DNA of 64,000 nucleotides from the NCBI RefSeq assembly GCF_001905465.1, contig NZ_LISX01000012.1, positions 1 to 64,000 on the forward strand, read 5' to 3'. The position numbers and the translations under genes were made by a program. Positions 44,903 to 52,955 of the stretch are shown piece after piece (positions within the stretch are counted from its first letter, which is position 1; every line of letters begins with the position of its first letter). The DNA is from Kitasatospora sp. CB01950 (GTDB lineage: Bacteria; Actinomycetota; Actinomycetes; Streptomycetales; Streptomycetaceae). The notes beneath the pieces are model-generated. The model saw nothing but the letters and a program-made list of their open reading frames with translations. It did not search any database and had not been told where the DNA came from.

Positions 44903-46012
44903 ATGACCGTTCCGACCCTTTCGACTTCGGACGTGGACCGTTCCGATCCGGAGTACCGGGCCTGGCTCAAGGAGGCCGTGCGGCGCGTCCAGGCCGACGC
45001 GAACCGCTCCGCCGACACCCACCTGCTGCGCTTCCCGCTGCCCGCCGAGTGGGGCATCGACCTGTACCTGAAGGACGAGTCCACCCACCCCACCGGCAGC
45101 CTCAAGCACCGGCTGGCCCGCTCGCTGTTCCTGTACGGCCTGTGCAACGGCTGGATCCGGCCCGGCAAGCCCGTCATCGAGGCGTCCAGCGGCTCCACCG
45201 CCGTCTCCGAGGCGTACTTCGCGCAGCTGATCGGCGTCCCGTTCGTCGCGGTGATGGCCCGCTCCACCAGCCGCGCCAAGATCGAACTGATCGAGTTCCA
45301 CGGCGGCACCTGTCACCTGGTCGACAACGCCTGCGAGGTGTACGAGGCCTCCACCCGGCTCGCCGCCGAGACCGGGGGCCACTACATGGACCAGTTCACC
45401 TACGCCGAGCGGGCCACCGACTGGCGCGGCAACAACAACATCGCCGAGTCGATCTTCGCCCAGCTGCGGATGGAGCCGCACCCCGAGCCCGCCTGGATCG
45501 TCGCCACCGCCGGCACCGGCGGCACCTCCGCGACCATCGCCCGGTACGTGCACTACATGCAGCACGACACCATGATCTGCGTCGCCGACCCGGAGAACTC
45601 CTGCTTCTTCGACGGCTGGGTGCGCCGCGACCCCGAGGCCACCGTCCCCACCTCCTCCCGGATCGAGGGCATCGGCCGCCCCCGGATGGAGCCCTCCTTC
45701 GTGCCCGGCGCGATCGACCGGATGATGCGCGTCCCCGACGCCGCCTCGATCGCCGCCGTCCACCTGCTGGAGGCCGCGCTCGGCAAGAAGGCCGGCGCCT
45801 CCACCGGCACCGGCCTGTACAGCGCGCTCAAGCTGGTCGCCGAGATGCGGGCCGCCGGCCGCACCGGCAGCATCGTCACGCTGATCTGCGACCCCGGCGA
45901 CCGCTACCTCGACAAGTACTACTCGGACGAGTGGCTCGCCGCCGAGCACATCGACCCGGGGCCGCACCGCGCCGCCCTGGAGGCGTTCCTCGCGGGCGGC
46001 GAGTGGGCCTAG
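44903..46012 (+). CDS. PLP-dependent cysteine-synthase-family enzyme
   Basis: A 369-residue fold-type II PLP enzyme. The Schiff-base lysine is in HPTGSLKHRLARS (about 62-74), with SSGSTAVSEA as the substrate-binding loop and TAGTGGTSATIA as the phosphate loop. It resembles mycobacterial Cds1-type proteins, which act as L-cysteine desulphhydrases, more than O-acetylserine sulphhydrylases, from memory of the longer length and the C-terminal DKYYSDEWL end. GAGGAG lies upstream of ATG 44903. It overlaps the convergent DUF4267 gene by 4 bases. Whether it makes or breaks cysteine is not decided by sequence alone. Confidence 0.82.
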   Translation: MTVPTLSTSDVDRSDPEYRAWLKEAVRRVQADANRSADTHLLRFPLPAEWGIDLYLKDESTHPTGSLKHRLARSLFLYGLCNGWIRPGKPVIEASSGSTAVSEAYFAQLIGVPFVAVMARSTSRAKIELIEFHGGTCHLVDNACEVYEASTRLAAETGGHYMDQFTYAERATDWRGNNNIAESIFAQLRMEPHPEPAWIVATAGTGGTSATIARYVHYMQHDTMICVADPENSCFFDGWVRRDPEATVPTSSRIEGIGRPRMEPSFVPGAIDRMMRVPDAASIAAVHLLEAALGKKAGASTGTGLYSALKLVAEMRAAGRTGSIVTLICDPGDRYLDKYYSDEWLAAEHIDPGPHRAALEAFLAGGEWA

Positions 46013-46488
46013 CGGCCAGCGGTGCTGCGCTTCTCGGCGGCGCCGGTCTTCCCGGTGGTGCCGCCGGTCTTCTCGATGAGGACCAGGGCGGCGGTGGCGA
46101 GCATGAACGCGGCCGTCGCCCAGTGGACGCCGAACGCCATGGCGGTGCTGCCGTGGTGGGTCAGGATCGTGGTGCCGTCGCCGATCGGGATGAGCGCCGT
46201 GACCAGCAGTGCCCAGCCGGAGGCACGGCGGTGGCCGAGCAGCAGCAGGGAGAGCGGGACGAGGCCGGAGACCACGTCGCGGATGCCCTTGGTGATCAGG
46301 AACATCGCGGCGTCGCCGTGCGGCCACGCAGGGAGGCCGAAACCGGGCGCGGTGGACTCCGGGGCGACGATGTAGCTGATGCCGAACCAGAGCGGGAACA
46401 GGCCGATCAGCACGGTGCCGACGGTGGCGAGGTGGAACCGGACGCGGCCGGTGGCGGGTGCGTCCGCGAGAGTGGCGGCGATGGACAT
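46009..46488 (-). CDS. DUF4267 family membrane protein
   Basis: A 159-residue protein with four hydrophobic segments (LATVGTVLIGLFPLWFG, then FLITKGIRDVVSGLVPLSLL, WALLVTALIPIGDG, and FMLATAALVLI). The GIRDVVSG and IPIGDG motifs match DUF4267, of unknown function. ATG 46488 has GGGGGAACC just upstream. The divergent TetR gene, with operator-like sites between, probably represses it. The C-terminus is Thr/Lys-rich. Confidence 0.8.
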   Translation of the reverse strand: MSIAATLADAPATGRVRFHLATVGTVLIGLFPLWFGISYIVAPESTAPGFGLPAWPHGDAAMFLITKGIRDVVSGLVPLSLLLLGHRRASGWALLVTALIPIGDGTTILTHHGSTAMAFGVHWATAAFMLATAALVLIEKTGGTTGKTGAAEKRSTAGR

Positions 46489-46533
46489 GGTGGTTCCCCC
46501 AAGGTCGTGAAGTGGGCTGCACCGCCCGCTGGT

Positions 46534-46596
46534 TAGCGGCGCTAGCGATGTGAACAACGCTAGACCGACGGCCCGTCAGTTGTCTAGCGGTGCTAG
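46534..46596. promoter_or_regulatory. Two near-identical operator sites for the TetR regulator
   Basis: TAGCGGCGCTAG (46534-46545) and TAGCGGTGCTAG (46585-46596) differ by one base; each contains a TAGCG-N-CGCTA-type palindrome. A further CGCTAG half-site lies at about 46559. They sit between divergent genes, the second 11 bases before the TetR start codon, fitting an autoregulated repressor. Confidence 0.7.
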
Positions 46597-46606
46597 GGTT
46601 TCGGGC

Positions 46607-47179
46607 ATGGCTATCAAGGAGCGCAGGGCGCGCGAACGCGCCGAACGGGAACAGCTGATCGTCCGGGCCGCCCGCGAACTCGCCGAGACCGAGGGCTGGG
46701 ACGCCGTCACCACCCGCCGCCTCGCCGAACGCATCGAGTACAGCCAGCCCGTCCTGTACAGCCACTTCGCCGGCAAGGACGCCATCGTGGCCGCCGTCGC
46801 CGTCCAGGGGTGCGCCGAGCTGGCCGTCCAACTGCGGGCCGTCGCAGCCGAGTTCGACGAGCCGCGAGCCGCGTTCGGGGCCGTCGCCCGGGCGTACCTG
46901 GCGTTCGCCGTCGCCAACCCCGCGCTCTACGACGCGATCTTCACCATGGCCAACCCGCTGCCGTTCGGCACCCCCGAGGCACCCGCCGCCCTGCACGAGG
47001 CGTTCGCCGCCATCGCCGAGCCCGCCACCGCGAGCGCCACCGCCGCCGGCCTCGACCCCGCCGGCTACACCGAACTCGCCTGGTCCGCCCTCCACGGCAT
47101 GGCCACCCTCACTCGCGGCGGCCGCCTCCGCCCCGACCTCGACCACAGCCGAATGGCCGCCTTCACCGCCGTGTTCTGA
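46607..47179 (+). CDS. TetR-family transcriptional regulator
   Basis: A 190-residue repressor. The N-terminal helix-turn-helix (about 15-65) reads IVRAARELAETEGWDAVTTRRLAERIEYSQPVLYSHFAGKDAIV. The C-terminal half has the TetR_C_33-like WHG-type pattern (AYLAFAVANPALYDAIF, then ELAWSALHGMATL). ATG 46607 directly follows the second operator. It most likely controls the divergent DUF4267 gene and itself. Confidence 0.9.
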   Translation: MAIKERRARERAEREQLIVRAARELAETEGWDAVTTRRLAERIEYSQPVLYSHFAGKDAIVAAVAVQGCAELAVQLRAVAAEFDEPRAAFGAVARAYLAFAVANPALYDAIFTMANPLPFGTPEAPAALHEAFAAIAEPATASATAAGLDPAGYTELAWSALHGMATLTRGGRLRPDLDHSRMAAFTAVF

Positions 47180-47267
47180 CCCTCCGTCGGCGCAACCGCC
47201 CGGGCGTGCCGCACGTCCGGGAGGGGGGATGGGCGCGCAGCGGGCGCGGCCCCGAGGAGGAGGCGCC

Positions 47268-47618
47268 GTGAACCTGCTGGGACGACCGGCCACCGCGAGC
47301 ATCGGAGCGGTGCTCGCCGCAGGTGCCACCCTGGCCGCGATCAAGATCGTCGCCAGCAGCTGGACGGGGTGCGACACCCGCCTCGAACCCGGCAGCCTGT
47401 CCGCCCTGAACGCCCTGCTCCCGGTCTGCTTCACCCTCGTCGCCGCCGGCGGCGCCCTCGCCGGGCGCCTCACCCGCTGGACCGGCCTGCGCACCCGAAT
47501 CCCCGAGGACCCCGAATTCGTCCGCCTCCTCGCCGTCGTCGCCGGCATCGCCGCCACCGCCGTCGCCCTGACCGTCCTCCTCGCCGCCCCGGCCCAGACC
47601 TGCCCGCTCGGACCGTAG
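47268..47618 (+). CDS. Small hypothetical membrane protein, 116 aa
   Basis: Three hydrophobic segments (about 10-28, 52-70 and 88-108) with Cys residues near the first and third outer loops (GCDTR, TCPLGP) that could pair. GTG 47268 has GAGGAGGAGG just upstream, which decides the start. No recognised domain. It lies 88 bases after the TetR gene and may be read through from it. Confidence 0.7.
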   Translation: MNLLGRPATASIGAVLAAGATLAAIKIVASSWTGCDTRLEPGSLSALNALLPVCFTLVAAGGALAGRLTRWTGLRTRIPEDPEFVRLLAVVAGIAATAVALTVLLAAPAQTCPLGP

Positions 47619-47780
47619 CCCGCGCCGGGGCTGTCGGCGCCCTCCGCGCGGCGCTCAAGCTGCGCCGAGCGTCCCGGACCGGGCCCGGCGTCGCGGGGAA
47701 ACCGCCTCCGAGGGATGCTCGGTGACGGTGTGTCAGGGATAGGATTGTCCACCACTGTTTCGCCGATGGAGGGGGAACCT

Positions 47781-48050
47781 ATGGACAGGTCGTGGGAGGC
47801 TGATGTCTCCGCACCGTTCGCCAGGCGTCTGGGGAAGTCGGCCGCCGAGCTGGGAACCTCCGACGGCCGCGACGAGTGCCCCGACATCTGGCAACTCGCC
47901 AACGGCGACATCGCCGTCATCGGGACGGACGCGACCGACGCCTACCGGGACCGCCTGCCCGACGGCGTCCTGATCGGCGAGGACGAACGCCTGGTCGTCA
48001 TCCCCGGCGCGATGCTCGCCGCCGCGAAGCCGGACATCCCGGATGCCTGA
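47781..48050 (+). CDS. Small acidic protein of a STAND-ATPase cassette
   Basis: An 89-residue acidic protein with LANGDIAVIGTDATDAYRDRLPDG and ERLVVIPGAMLAAA; no cysteine pair, no membrane segment. The WQLANGDIAVIG pattern resembles small proteins commonly found next to DUF397/DUF6879-type genes in Streptomyces. ATG 47781 is chosen for its GGAGGGGGA site; an in-frame ATG at 47766 is possible. It overlaps the next gene by 8 bases and so is translationally linked to it. Confidence 0.75.
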   Translation: MDRSWEADVSAPFARRLGKSAAELGTSDGRDECPDIWQLANGDIAVIGTDATDAYRDRLPDGVLIGEDERLVVIPGAMLAAAKPDIPDA

Positions 48051-48666
48051 GCGCCGCGCCCCGGCGTTGAATCCCGAGGACGGATGCCGACTCACCCGGG
48101 AGGAGTACCGGCGCGACTTCCGGGAGCGGGACGCGCGGATCCGTGGGCGGGACTCCTGGAAACTCGAACGCCGGCAGTACTTCGAGGAGCAGAACAGCCC
48201 CAGCCGGGACGCGCTGCGCCGTGGCGACTGGGCGGGCGCGTTGCGGCTGCTGGAGGAACGGCGCGGGGCGCTGGAGGCGATCGGGCGCGAGGACGAGGAG
48301 CGCGGATCGTTCTTCCACCGGGTCCGGGTGGTCGAGCGGCCGCTGAGCGCCTACCTGCGGTGGGAGCTGCACTCGTTGCGGATGCGCGCCGAGTGCGGGG
48401 AGCGGGTCCGTATCGTCCACGCCGAGGAATTGGCGGAGGAGTCCGGCCCGCTGCCCGAGATCGTCGTGCTCGGCGGCGGCACCCTGTACCAGGTGCTGTA
48501 CACGGGCACCGGCGAGCCGGCCGGCGCGGTTCGCCACACCGAGCCCGAACTCGTCGCCGTCTGGGAGGGGTTCATCCGTTCGCTGTACCGCCGGGGAGAG
48601 GACGTGGCGTCCTGGTTCGCCCGGGAAGTGGCGCCCCTCGAACCGTCCCGCGCGGAAGGGGAGTAG
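48043..48666 (+). CDS. DUF6879 family protein
   Basis: A 207-residue soluble protein. The pattern YRRDFRERDARIRGRDSWKLERRQYFEE with later AYLRWELHSLRMRAECGERVRIV and SWFAREV matches my memory of DUF6879, a Streptomyces family usually beside regulators with XRE or DUF397 domains. Function unknown; the HSLRMRAECGE segment is the most conserved. Overlaps the gene before it, and its TAG stop (48664-48666) is almost adjacent to the STAND gene, giving a three-gene cassette. Confidence 0.8.
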   Translation: MPERRAPALNPEDGCRLTREEYRRDFRERDARIRGRDSWKLERRQYFEEQNSPSRDALRRGDWAGALRLLEERRGALEAIGREDEERGSFFHRVRVVERPLSAYLRWELHSLRMRAECGERVRIVHAEELAEESGPLPEIVVLGGGTLYQVLYTGTGEPAGAVRHTEPELVAVWEGFIRSLYRRGEDVASWFAREVAPLEPSRAEGE

Positions 48667-48711
48667 GCGATCGACGGGCACAACGAGCTGTCGGGCACCG
48701 CGCACCAGGCC

Positions 48712-51021
48712 GTGCAGGCCGGGACGGTGAGCGGCGGCATTCATCTGCACGGTGTGCCGGAGGCCGGGCGGGGTGCGCCGGTGCCGCGTCAACTGCCGGC
48801 GGATGTGCGGGGGTTCGTCAACCGGGTCGGGGAGCTGCAGGAGTTGGACGCGGCGCTGGCCGGTGCGGGTGTTCCCGTGTGCGTCATCGCGGGGACGGCG
48901 GGGGCGGGAAAGACGTCGCTCGCGCTGCGGTGGGCGCACCGGGTGCGGGAGCGGTTCCCGGACGGGCAGTTGTACGTCAACCTGCGCGGGTACGACCCCG
49001 GGCGGCCCGTCGCCGCGCGGGAGGCGTTGGACCGGTTCCTGGTCTCGCTCGGTGTGCCGGCCGGGTCCGTCCCGGCGGACGAGGACGCGGCGGCCGCGCT
49101 GTACAGGTCCCTGCTGGCCGGGCGCCGGATGCTGGTGGTGCTGGACAACGCGGCCGGGGTCGGGCAGGTGCGTCCGCTGCTGCCCGGCAGCGCGGGGTGC
49201 CTGGTGCTGGTCACGAGCCGGAGCCGGTTGTCACCGCTCGCCGTGCGGGACGGGGCGCGCCGTCTCACGGTGGGCACCTTGCCCGAGCCGGAGGCCGTCG
49301 CGCTGCTGCGGGCCGTCACCGCCGGGCACCGGCCGCCGGACGACCCTGCGAAGCTCGCCGAGCTCGCCCGGCTGTGCGCCCGGCTCCCGCTCGCCCTGCG
49401 GATCGCCGCCGAGCGCGCCGCCAGCCTGCCGCACCTCGGGCTGGACGACCTGATCGCCGACCTGCGGGACGAATCCGCCCTCTGGGACGTGCTGAGCGTC
49501 GGGGACGAGGAGGAGGCGGACGCCGTTCGCACCGTGTTCGCCTGGTCCTACCGGGCGCTGCCCGAGCCCGCGGCCCGGCTGTTCCGGCAGTTGGGCCTGC
49601 ACCCCGGGCCCGAGTTCGGGTTGCCCGCCGCCGCCGCGCTCGCCGAACTGACCGCCGGCCGGGCCCGACAGCTGCTCGACACCCTGGTCGGCGCGCACCT
49701 CGTCGAGCAGACCGCGCCCGACCGCTACCAGTTCCACGACCTGCTGCGCGCCTACGCCACCGACCAGGCCCAGCAGGAGGAGTCGCCGGCCCGGCGGGAG
49801 GCCGCACTCCGCCGGGTGCTCGACTGGTACCTGCACACCGCCGACACCGCCCAGCAGTGGCTGAGCCCGGCCGAGGACCGCCTCCCGCTCGAACCGCCGG
49901 CCGACGGCGTGCAGCCCCTGACCTTCGCCGACCACAACGCCGCCGTGGACTGGGCCGAACGCGACCGGACCAACCTCCTGCACGCCGTACGCGCCGCCGA
50001 AGCGGCCGGACTCGACCGGCACACCTGGCAGTTGGCCGCCGCGTCCTGGAACGCGCCCGCCCCCTCCCCGCCCGGCGCGGACTGGATCCCGGTCGGCAGC
50101 CTCGGCCTGGCGGCGGCCGAGCGGCAGGGAGACCGGGCCGCGCGGGCCCTGCTGCTCACCGACCTCGGAATGGCCTGCACCCGGATCAACCTGCTCGACA
50201 CCGCCGAACACCACCACCGGGACGCCCTCGCGCTCTGGCACGAGCTGGGCGACCGGGCCAACGAGGCCCACGCGCTCAACCTGCTCGGCCTGGGCCACCT
50301 GCGACGCCGCCAACTCGACGAGGCCGCCGCCCACTTCGAGCAGGCCCTCGCCGCGTTCCGGCACCTCGGCGAGGCCCACTGGGCCACCACCGTGCTCGCC
50401 AACCTGGCCGGCGTCCACCACCACGCGGGCCGCCCCGAACCGGCCCGGTCCGCCGCCGAACAGGCCCTCGCCGCGTACCGTGCGACGGACGACCGGCGCG
50501 GCGAGGGGAACGTCCTGCGCCTGCTCAGCGACATCCTGCGCGAACAGGGCCAGAACGGGGAGGCCCTGACGTTCGCCCAGGAAGCCGTGGAGATCGCACT
50601 GGGCCTGCGCAACCACCGGCTGGAGGCGTTCTGGCTGCTCGCCCTCGGCGACGCCCAGCAGGCCACCGGCCAGTACACGGAGGCGCTCGACGCCTACCAC
50701 CGCTCCGCTGCCCTGAACCGCCGCCTCGGCGACCGCACCCGGGAAGCCCTCGCCTGGCACGGCGCCGGACAGACCCACCTCCGCCTCGACCGCCCCGACG
50801 AGGCCGCCGCCTTCTTCCACCTCGCCGCCGCCACCCACCACGACCTCGCCGACCCCTGGCACGAAGCCCTCAGCCTCGACGGCCTCGCCCAGGCCCTGCA
50901 CACGCGCGACCCGGACGCCGCCCGCACCCACTGGACGGCCGCGCTCGCGCTGCTCGCCGAGTCCGGCGACCCGCGTGCGGTCCGGCAGCGGGGACGGATC
51001 GAGTGTGGCCTTGCGGGGTGA
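48712..51021 (+). CDS. NB-ARC/TPR STAND ATPase
   Basis: A 769-residue signalling ATPase of the AfsR-like group without a SARP DNA-binding domain. NB-ARC: Walker A GTAGAGKTS (61-69), Walker B MLVVLDN (140-146), and GLPLAL-like ARLPLALRIAAERA (about 225-238). A winged-helix-like region follows, then TPR repeats (about 450-760) with the NLLGLGHLRRRQLDEAAAHFEQAL type. STAND proteins switch by nucleotide and oligomerisation. GTG 48712 is the first standard start, but the 14 codons before it (from ATC 48670) read DGHNELSGTAHQA, like the usual N-terminus of these proteins, so the real start may be upstream and unusual. Confidence 0.85.
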   Translation: MQAGTVSGGIHLHGVPEAGRGAPVPRQLPADVRGFVNRVGELQELDAALAGAGVPVCVIAGTAGAGKTSLALRWAHRVRERFPDGQLYVNLRGYDPGRPVAAREALDRFLVSLGVPAGSVPADEDAAAALYRSLLAGRRMLVVLDNAAGVGQVRPLLPGSAGCLVLVTSRSRLSPLAVRDGARRLTVGTLPEPEAVALLRAVTAGHRPPDDPAKLAELARLCARLPLALRIAAERAASLPHLGLDDLIADLRDESALWDVLSVGDEEEADAVRTVFAWSYRALPEPAARLFRQLGLHPGPEFGLPAAAALAELTAGRARQLLDTLVGAHLVEQTAPDRYQFHDLLRAYATDQAQQEESPARREAALRRVLDWYLHTADTAQQWLSPAEDRLPLEPPADGVQPLTFADHNAAVDWAERDRTNLLHAVRAAEAAGLDRHTWQLAAASWNAPAPSPPGADWIPVGSLGLAAAERQGDRAARALLLTDLGMACTRINLLDTAEHHHRDALALWHELGDRANEAHALNLLGLGHLRRRQLDEAAAHFEQALAAFRHLGEAHWATTVLANLAGVHHHAGRPEPARSAAEQALAAYRATDDRRGEGNVLRLLSDILREQGQNGEALTFAQEAVEIALGLRNHRLEAFWLLALGDAQQATGQYTEALDAYHRSAALNRRLGDRTREALAWHGAGQTHLRLDRPDEAAAFFHLAAATHHDLADPWHEALSLDGLAQALHTRDPDAARTHWTAALALLAESGDPRAVRQRGRIECGLAG

Positions 51022-51037
51022 GGGGCGGGCCGGTGCG

Positions 51038-51340
51038 TCAGTGGTCCTGCCGGCCGGAGGAGTGAGGTGAGCCGGGCTCCCGGCCCTGCTCGGCCATGGT
51101 CCGCAGCTGTTCCTTGGCCTGCTGGGCCTGGCGGGTCTTTCGACGGTCCCAGGCGCGCTTGGTGACGGCTCCGCCGGCTATCAGGGCGGCCACCGCCATG
51201 GTGCCGACAGCGCCGTTCCTGACGCCTCGTGTGTGGCCCTTGCCCGCGGCGGTCTTCTCGATGATCTCGATCAACTTGTCGACGCCGCCCGCGAGTTTCG
51301 CCTCCGTCACGATGTCCTGATATCTGCCCAGGTTGCTCAT
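51038..51340 (-). CDS. Small hypothetical membrane protein, 100 aa
   Basis: One hydrophobic segment (about 45-62, AVGTMAVAALIAGGAV) lies between a helical N-terminus (VDKLIEIIEKTA) and a basic, coiled C-terminus (KRAWDRRKTRQAQQAKEQLR). ATG 51340 has AGGAGG 7 bases upstream; a nearer overlapping ATG is out of frame. It is convergent with the STAND gene and divergent from the SDR gene. Function unknown. Confidence 0.72.
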   Translation of the reverse strand: MSNLGRYQDIVTEAKLAGGVDKLIEIIEKTAAGKGHTRGVRNGAVGTMAVAALIAGGAVTKRAWDRRKTRQAQQAKEQLRTMAEQGREPGSPHSSGRQDH

Positions 51341-51494
51341 TCCGCATCCTCCTGAAGTCGCGTTCGTCCCCTGCCCGTTGCGCCGGTGCGCCCGGGCAGC
51401 GGCAGCAATCCTTGCACGTGGACGGCGGCGGCCGGCTCGCCCGAACGCCCGTGCTTGACCTTGACGTTGGCGGCAGGGTCGGACGATCCGTGGC

Positions 51495-52235
51495 ATGACG
51501 AACGAGCAGCGGATCGTCCTGGTCACCGGGGCGGGCAGTGGGATCGGACGGGCGACGGCGCGGGCCTTCGCCGAGCAGGGCGCCCGGGTCGTGGCCGTCG
51601 GCAGGGGAAGGGGGCGGCTGGAGGCAACTGCCGATCAGCACAAGGGAATCGACGTGCTCGTCGGGGACGTGGCGGTGGACGGCGGCCCGGAGTGGATCGT
51701 CGCCGCCGTGACGGAGCGGTACGGGCGCCTGGACGTGCTGGTCAACAACGCGGCGGTGGTGCGCAGTTCGCCGCTCGGGCAGCTGCGGCGGGAGGCGGTC
51801 GCGGAGCAGTTGGCGACCAACCTGGTCGGACCCGCGATGCTCACCAGTGCTGCGCTGCCGCTGCTGGCGGCCGCCCGCGGGGTGGTGGTGAACGTCAGCA
51901 CGTCGATCGGTCAGCGCGGCTGGCCGGGCAGTTCGGTGTACGCGGCGACCAAGGCGGGCCTGGACACGCTGACCCGCAGCTGGGCGGTCGAACTCGCCCC
52001 GCAGGGGGTGCGGGTGGTGGCCGTCGCGCCGGGGGCGATCGAGACGCCGATCGTCCGGGACCTGGGCCCGGAGCAGCTGGCCGCGCTGCGGGCCCGGCAG
52101 CTGGCGCACACCCCGGCAGGGCGGCTCGGCCGGCCCCGGGAGGTGGCCTGGGCGATCACTCAACTCGCCGATCCGGCAGCGGAGTTCGTGACGGGCGTGG
52201 TGCTGCCGGTGGACGGCGGGGCGGTGGTGGCATGA
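51495..52235 (+). CDS. Short-chain dehydrogenase/reductase
   Basis: A 246-residue NAD(P)-dependent oxidoreductase. Coenzyme motif TGAGSGIG (about 11-18), NNAAV (about 84-88), Ser in NVSTS and the YAATK catalytic pair (about 153-157), followed by PGAIETPI and the C-terminal VVLPVDGG. The substrate cannot be deduced. Its stop overlaps the MerR gene (ATGA), so the regulator and enzyme are one unit and may share an inducer. Confidence 0.92.
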   Translation: MTNEQRIVLVTGAGSGIGRATARAFAEQGARVVAVGRGRGRLEATADQHKGIDVLVGDVAVDGGPEWIVAAVTERYGRLDVLVNNAAVVRSSPLGQLRREAVAEQLATNLVGPAMLTSAALPLLAAARGVVVNVSTSIGQRGWPGSSVYAATKAGLDTLTRSWAVELAPQGVRVVAVAPGAIETPIVRDLGPEQLAALRARQLAHTPAGRLGRPREVAWAITQLADPAAEFVTGVVLPVDGGAVVA

Positions 52236-52660
52236 TCGTCCGGGTGCGGATCGGTGAACTGGCCGCCGCGACCGGGGCGACCACCCGGGCGCTGCGGCAC
52301 TACGAGCAGGCGGGGCTGATCGGTTCGGCCCGGGCGGCCAACGGCTACCGGGTGTACGGGGGCGGCGCGGCCGTCCGGGTGCGGAACATCCGGGCGCTGC
52401 TGGCGGCGGGCCTCACCCTCGACGACGTGCAGGTGTTCCTGCCGTGCCTGGACGGCGACGTGACCAGCGGCCCGCCGTCGGGCCGGGCGCTGGCCGTCGC
52501 CCGGGAGCGGCTCGCCGTGCTGGAGCGCCGGATCGAGGCCCAGACCGCGTTGCGCGACCGCCTCGCCGCCACCCTCGCCCGGCACGCCGACACCGCTCAA
52601 TGCGCCCACGGGCCCCACCACTTGGGGGGAAGCGGGTCGGCCGGCCCGGAGGTCGGCTGA
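52232..52660 (+). CDS. MerR-family transcriptional regulator
   Basis: A 142-residue activator-type regulator. Winged helix at about 5-40 (IGELAAATGATTRALRHYEQAGLI), then the ANGYRVY wing, and a dimer helix with LAVLERRIEAQTALRDRL. Only one Cys-His cluster near the end (CAHGPHH) suggests possible ligand or metal sensing, but not the classic MerR cysteines. Coupled to the SDR gene. Its last 60 bases overlap the broken gene on the opposite strand. Confidence 0.88.
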   Translation: MIVRVRIGELAAATGATTRALRHYEQAGLIGSARAANGYRVYGGGAAVRVRNIRALLAAGLTLDDVQVFLPCLDGDVTSGPPSGRALAVARERLAVLERRIEAQTALRDRLAATLARHADTAQCAHGPHHLGGSGSAGPEVG

Positions 52661-52914
52661 TCGGGGTGCAGTCCGAGCCGGCGCAGCGCGTCCGCCCGGA
52701 CGCGGAGGTAGTGCGTGCCGTGCCAGTCCCCGTCGTCGCGGATCCCGCACATCAGGCCGGCCTCGACCTCGCCCTCGGCGAACGGGAACCAGTCGATGCC
52801 CCGGTCACGCAGTCAAACGACGAGCTGCCGGCCGAGCCGCCGGCGCTCGCCGGTGTTCGGGTGGCGGAAGAGCGTGACCCAGCCGTCGGGGGTGTGTCCG
52901 TCCATGGCCGCCAT
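52597..52914 (-). pseudogene. Small gene interrupted by an in-frame TGA
   Basis: One frame reads MAAMDGHTPDGWVTLFRHP...LGRQLVV, then TGA (52813-52815), then LRDRGIDWFPFAEGEVEAG...HLRVRADALRRLG-like sequence to TGA at 52597-52599. Both sides have convincing coding character and the same frame, so a single base change (from TGG or CGA) has cut the gene. It may be an assembly error. The start is ATG 52914 or 52905. Product unknown; the family looks like small Streptomyces proteins of about 105 residues. It overlaps the MerR 3' end. Confidence 0.7.
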
Positions 52915-52955
52915 CCTGCCGCACGGCCGGCAACTGCCGCGCGGAAAAAGGCAGG

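Noticed and set aside
52813..52815. TGA as a selenocysteine codon
   Set aside because: No SECIS-like hairpin was noted directly after it and no selenium genes are in the window; nonsense mutation or error is simpler.
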